Part shown: positions 7,153 to 7,653 of the stretch, piece after piece
Numbering within the stretch: the first letter of the stretch is position 1
How the letters are laid out: each line of letters begins with the position of its first letter
Source of the DNA: Ignavibacteriales bacterium
GTDB taxonomy: Bacteria; Bacteroidota; Ignavibacteria; Ignavibacteriales; Ignavibacteriaceae
Assembly (NCBI GenBank): GCA_020061995.1
Contig: JAGUXE010000118.1
Coordinates: forward strand, 1-7,653
Reading direction: 5' to 3'
DNA length: 7,653 nucleotides
Made by a program: the position numbers and the translations under genes
The notes under the pieces: model-generated
Database searches by the model: none
Told to the model about the DNA's origin: nothing
The model's input: only the letters and a program-made list of their open reading frames with translations

Positions 7153-7375
7153 AATGATATTTATTTAATTAATGTTTTTAAAAATTTTCTACCTGTAGAT
7201 GTTTTAAAATATTTTTCTCTCATTCTTGCTTCATTAATCGAATCATAGCTCTCTGAGTATATTACTTCAAATGGAAGCCAGCTTCTTGTCGACCTTGTTT
7301 TACCAGAGTTATGTTCTCTATATTTTTTTCCATCTTTTATACTACGCAATATGTACACAAAATATTTCATCCGAT
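7153..7375 (-). mobile_element. Candidate GIY-YIG mini-element inserted at tRNA-Arg
   Basis: The 223 bp between the intact tRNA-Arg and the repeated tRNA 5' half hold little more than one GIY-YIG-like reading frame. The flanking direct repeats are the tRNA 5' half: 7119-7152 in the intact copy and the broken copy within 7376-7549. The duplication stops after U33 of the anticodon loop. This layout is what remains if an element entered the anticodon loop and supplied its own copy of the tRNA 5' half to keep the gene whole. No integrase, no terminal inverted repeats and no group I intron core are evident. The boundaries and the idea of mobility are inference; the repeat geometry is seen directly. 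Confidence 0.45.
7161..7370 (-). pseudogene. Degenerate GIY-YIG nuclease-like protein, internally deleted
   Basis: The 69-residue frame begins MKYFVYILRSIKDGK and ends REKYFKTSTGRKFLKTLIK, which is typical of small GIY-YIG proteins of the YhbQ/UvrC-N-like type (about 80-100 residues). The first strand (YVYIL-type, here FVYIL) and the Glu-containing helix (INEARMREKYF, about 45-55) remain. The segment that normally follows DGK, with YIG and the conserved Arg before the EHNSGKT motif, is missing; DGKKY runs directly into REHNSGKTRST. About a dozen or slightly more residues are lost without a frame break, so the protein is probably catalytically dead. Its ATG follows the broken tRNA copy by 5 bases and its stop precedes the intact tRNA by 8. 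The deletion could have arisen between KKY- and KRY-like repeats. It may still be translated, so 'pseudogene' here means loss of the active site. Confidence 0.75.
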
Positions 7376-7387
7376 AAACCGCTGCTC

Positions 7388-7436
7388 CCCGCCCGAACGA
7401 CCGATATACCGCCTACGACTCGTTCGGTCGGGCGGG
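7388..7436. repeat. 49-bp bulged palindrome inside the tRNA relic
   Basis: Outer arms CCCGCCCGA (7388-7396) and TCGGGCGGG (7428-7436) pair perfectly. Inner arms ACGA (7397-7400) and TCGT (7420-7423) also pair, leaving a four-base bulge TCGG (7424-7427) and a 19-base loop. The flanking bases are uninterrupted tRNA-Arg sequence with nothing lost and no target duplication, so the edges of the insert are known to the base. It is related to the palindrome at 7020-7055 in the opposite orientation. The lack of target duplication fits a Y1/IS200-like or REP (RAYT) mechanism rather than a DDE transposase; that is inference. Confidence 0.8.
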
Positions 7437-7458
7437 TATCCAACTGACTTTCTATATC

Positions 7459-7485
7459 TGAGTCCCGCCAGAGGCGGGATTCTCA
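7459..7485. repeat. Short GC-rich hairpin TCCCGCC-AGA-GGCGGGA
   Basis: A 7-bp stem (7463-7469 with 7473-7479) closes an AGA loop and extends through TGAG (7459-7462) and CTCA (7482-7485) past a two-base TT bulge. It is the first of two abutting palindromes in the 92-bp block that splits the tRNA relic. From memory this wording recurs as an interspersed palindrome in related genomes, which cannot be tested here. Confidence 0.7.
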
Positions 7486-7536
7486 ATTCGACAAGTGGAC
7501 TTAACTTCACTTCGTTTGTTAAGTCCAGTCGAATTG
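7484..7536. repeat. 53-bp long-stem palindrome with 3-base bulge
   Basis: CAATTCGAC (7484-7492) pairs with GTCGAATTG (7528-7536) and TGGACTTAAC (7496-7505) pairs with GTTAAGTCCA (7518-7527). This gives 19 perfect base pairs interrupted only by an AAG bulge (7493-7495), around a 12-base loop. It touches the preceding hairpin, so the 92-bp insert looks like two elements side by side. Nothing codes here. Confidence 0.8.
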
Positions 7537-7549
7537 GAACTACGGGGGC

Positions 7550-7653
7550 GTTATTAAATTAAAAATGCTAAATGTAAAAATCAAAATTTTCTTTGAAAAT
7601 ATAAGGAAATTTTCGACTACTCTCAAATTGAAAAGATTAATTTTGCAATTTAC
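7550..7653. other. AT-rich intergenic end with no recognised gene
   Basis: This stretch is strongly AT-rich with many A and T runs. It lies upstream of the tRNA relic on the minus strand, so it may hold the original promoter of the tRNA-Arg/proS unit. I could not find a convincing pair of promoter boxes of either the sigma-70 or the Bacteroidota TTG/TAnnTTTG type. Confidence 0.5.

Larger units (their letters stand above)
7376..7549 (-). pseudogene. tRNA-Arg 5'-half relic, split by two palindromic insertions
   Basis: Three pieces, in order, reproduce the first 34 nt of the tRNA-Arg gene: 7540-7549 (acceptor and following bases, matching 7143-7152), 7437-7447 (D-arm, matching 7131-7141) and 7376-7387 (D-stem and 5' anticodon arm, matching 7119-7130). 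Together 33 of 34 bases are present, and only the base equivalent to 7142 is absent. The first junction holds 49 bp (7388-7436) and the second 92 bp (7448-7539), both built of inverted repeats. The copy ends immediately before the anticodon, so no 3' half exists here and no functional tRNA can result. It is best explained as the original 5' half displaced by the insertion of the adjacent GIY-YIG segment. Confidence 0.85.

Noticed and set aside
7153..7375. Group I intron in the tRNA-Arg anticodon loop
   Set aside because: The insertion point lies in the anticodon loop, and tRNA-Arg(CCU) introns are known, but a complete uninterrupted tRNA follows and the 223 bp are almost wholly a reading frame with no visible intron core.
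7311..7562. Plus-strand 83-residue reading frame over the tRNA relic
   Set aside because: It crosses the GIY-YIG frame antisense, the tRNA pieces and several palindromes, and its translation shows no domain-like pattern.
1..7653. CRISPR array, riboswitch or prophage
   Set aside because: No regularly spaced direct repeats, no recognisable riboswitch leader and no phage structural or integrase genes are visible on either strand.

Overview
The window reads as a compact minus-strand transcription unit from a low-GC Gram-negative bacterium. In transcription order (high to low coordinates) it holds a disturbed tRNA locus, proS, an aldehyde dehydrogenase gene, a LolA-like periplasmic protein gene, two MacB/LolC-type ABC permease genes and the start of a LolD-type ATPase gene that runs off the window. 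A Bacteroidota/Ignavibacteria-like (FCB group) origin is my best guess. It rests on the LolA-like/permease/ATPase cassette, the near absence of Shine-Dalgarno motifs, a tRNA without encoded CCA, and the style of the interspersed palindromes. The prolyl-tRNA synthetase is the long bacterial form with an inserted editing domain, which as I recall is not usual in classical Bacteroidia, so the lineage call stays weak.

Region 1-5300 is ordinary protein-coding sequence with tight packing: 11 bp, 1-nt overlap, 9 bp and 1 bp between successive genes. The exception is a 172-bp gap between the two permease genes, which carries a cluster of three small inverted repeats centred on a perfect 26-bp palindrome. 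The LolA-like protein, two permeases and the ATPase would form one envelope system: an inner-membrane ABC extractor plus a periplasmic carrier, with lipoproteins or another lipidic cargo as the likely substrate. proS (5302-6999) and the aldehyde dehydrogenase gene (3912-5300) are joined to the 5' side of this set.

The most interesting part is 7000-7653. A complete tRNA-Arg(CCT) gene lies at 7079-7152. Eight bases upstream of it is a short GIY-YIG nuclease-like reading frame (7161-7370) that has lost the YIG segment in frame. On the other side of that frame lies a second copy of the first 34 nt of the same tRNA, ending in the anticodon loop just before the anticodon. This second copy is cut into three pieces by two blocks of palindromic DNA (49 and 92 bp), and the pieces still match 33 of 34 tRNA bases. 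The simplest reading is that a minimal GIY-YIG element entered the tRNA gene and rebuilt the tRNA 5' half next to itself, leaving the old 5' half as a relic that later collected REP-like palindromes. One of those palindromes has a relative in the opposite orientation between the tRNA and proS.

Positions 7550-7653 are AT-rich and show no gene.
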